DNA of 64,000 nt from Mycolicibacterium sarraceniae (GTDB lineage Bacteria > Actinomycetota > Actinomycetes > Mycobacteriales > Mycobacteriaceae): contig NZ_AP022595.1 in assembly GCF_010731875.1 (NCBI RefSeq), positions 2,418,001 to 2,482,000 of the forward strand, given 5' to 3'. The notes below the pieces were generated by a model. That model made no database searches. It was not told where the DNA came from and saw nothing but the letters and a program-made list of their open reading frames with translations. Below, piece by piece: positions 62,470 through 64,000 of this stretch. Both the position numbers and the translations under genes were made by a program. Each line of letters starts with the position of its first letter. The first letter of the stretch is position 1.

Positions 62470-62483
62470 TAGAACACGTTCCA
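62470..62483. promoter_or_regulatory. KstR-like operator upstream of the SDR gene
   Basis: TAGAACACGTTCCA fits the KstR consensus TnnAACnnGTTnnA exactly. KstR is the TetR repressor of mycobacterial sterol catabolism. It lies 44 bases before the SDR start, within the expected promoter, so sterol-dependent derepression of that gene is plausible. Consensus match and position are seen; binding is inferred. Confidence 0.6.
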
Positions 62484-62511
62484 GTTAGATTGCTAGCCTG
62501 GCGGGAGCTGA

Positions 62512-63381
<870 letters not shown>

Positions 63382-63384
63382 CTC

Positions 63385-64000
63385 TCAGCCCGGTAGCACC
63401 AATACCGGAACGGGGCTGTGCCGCATGATCTTCGAGCCGCGCGACCCCAGGAAGACTCGGGCGATGCCGTCACGCGGTGAGGTGCCCAGCGCCAGCACCT
63501 CACCGTCCTCCCAGGCGGCGGCGTCCAGGGCTTGATCCCAGCCGTTGCCGCTGACCACCTGAAGCAGGACGTCCTCATCCACCACACCGTCGGTGCGGAG
63601 CTGCGCGAGCGCCTCGCGGGCATGCGCTTCCCAGGCGGCCAGGATCGAATCTTCGGCGTGCAGACCGACTTCCGGCGGATACATGGTGCGGCCACGCACC
63701 GCAAAGGTGATCACCCGCAACGGCACCTCGAACTGCTTGGCGAGGGTGGCGACCCGCTTGACCACTTCGACCGCCTCCGGTGTGCCCGGGTAGCCGCACG
63801 TGATGCGGCTCAGCACCGGGGTTCGTGAACTTCGGTAGCCGCGCGGGGCGATGGTCAGTGGTACCGGCGCCGAGTGCAGCAGCCGGTCGGCGGTCGATCC
63901 CACCACGACCTGACCGAGCTGGCCATTAGCGGAGGAGCCCAACACCAACAGCTGGGCGTCGAGTTCGTCGACCACCTGCACGAGCCCGCCGGACACCGAG
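63385..64000 (-). CDS. Universal stress protein, cut by the window end
   Basis: At least 205 residues from the C-terminal side of a UspA-family protein, probably a tandem two-domain type. The first partial domain ends with the ATP-loop motif VLGSSANGQLGQVVVGSTAD then HSAPVPLTIAP. The second is complete, with VVKRVATLAKQFEVPLRVIT and GTSPRDGIARVFLGSRGSK ending RHSPVPVLVLPG. The expected G-2x-G-9x-G(S/T) ATP motif is present, though altered in the second copy. The start lies beyond the window. It is convergent with the SDR gene with only three bases between stops. Confidence 0.85.
   Translation of the reverse strand, partial: SVSGGLVQVVDELDAQLLVLGSSANGQLGQVVVGSTADRLLHSAPVPLTIAPRGYRSSRTPVLSRITCGYPGTPEAVEVVKRVATLAKQFEVPLRVITFAVRGRTMYPPEVGLHAEDSILAAWEAHAREALAQLRTDGVVDEDVLLQVVSGNGWDQALDAAAWEDGEVLALGTSPRDGIARVFLGSRGSKIMRHSPVPVLVLPG

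Noticed and set aside
62200..62488. Two overlapping 80-90 codon frames between tuf and the SDR gene
   Set aside because: They start inside the tuf terminator and cover the SDR promoter; composition is not protein-like apart from a GC-driven Val/Ala run.

Overview
The window is high-GC DNA from a mycobacterium, most likely a non-tuberculous Mycolicibacterium-type species. Three lines support this. The conserved run mmaA-type methyltransferases, lipG, ABC1 kinase, ROK kinase, rplJ, rplL, mceG, rpoB, rpoC, fadE8, echA4, paaX-like, echA5, tetR, rpsL, rpsG, fusA, tuf, SDR matches the M. tuberculosis order around Rv0642c-Rv0687 as I remember it. A Gly-rich PGRS-like protein is present. RpoB and RpsL are near-identical to the mycobacterial proteins. 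I could not run searches, so the species is not fixed.

Layout. 1-6.2 kb is accessory: an IS110-type transposase remnant, an alpha/beta hydrolase with a divergent TetR regulator, a LysR regulator, and a compact operon of a frameshifted argininosuccinate-synthase-like ligase, a PF10014-type 2-oxoglutarate/Fe(II) dioxygenase and an EamA exporter. 6.3-20.5 kb is a surface- or exopolysaccharide locus: SAM methyltransferase, heparinase II/III-type protein, four glycosyltransferases, an ABC flippase-like exporter, an FkbM methyltransferase, a Wzc-like tyrosine autokinase and a DUF4012 protein. A secreted Ser/Gly repeat protein follows. This block lies where M. tuberculosis has rplK-rplA beside mmaA4, so it looks inserted. 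21.5-31.1 kb is conserved core (mycolate modification, LipG, UbiB-like kinase, ROK kinase, L10-L12 with leader and attenuator, MceG) with decayed pieces: a DinB-like gene and a GH38 mannosidase stub. 31.2-36.6 kb carries two paralogous secreted proteins, each with two alpha/beta hydrolase domains; the second ends in a lipocalin-like domain. 36.7-44.6 kb is the rpoB promoter, rpoB and rpoC. 45.2-50.2 kb is a very large exported Gly-rich protein without a PE domain. 50.3-51.6 kb holds a frameshifted purU and a scar joining the start of nfo to the end of an lpqP-type esterase. 51.6-57.5 kb is the fadE8-echA4-paaX-echA5 operon plus a cupin, a DUF3060 lipoprotein and a TetR regulator. 57.6-62.2 kb is the str operon (rpsL, rpsG, fusA, tuf). 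The window ends with a mycofactocin-type SDR behind a KstR-like box and a partial universal stress protein.

The most interesting material is the LysR/ArgG-like/dioxygenase/EamA module, a candidate pathway for a modified amino acid or amino-acid conjugate; the esterase-lipocalin fusion; and the PE-less PGRS-like giant protein. Three single-base frame slips sit in G/C-rich runs (about 4033, 46530 and 51043). They may be sequencing errors rather than true gene decay, which matters for every pseudogene call here. I saw no tRNA, rRNA or CRISPR array.
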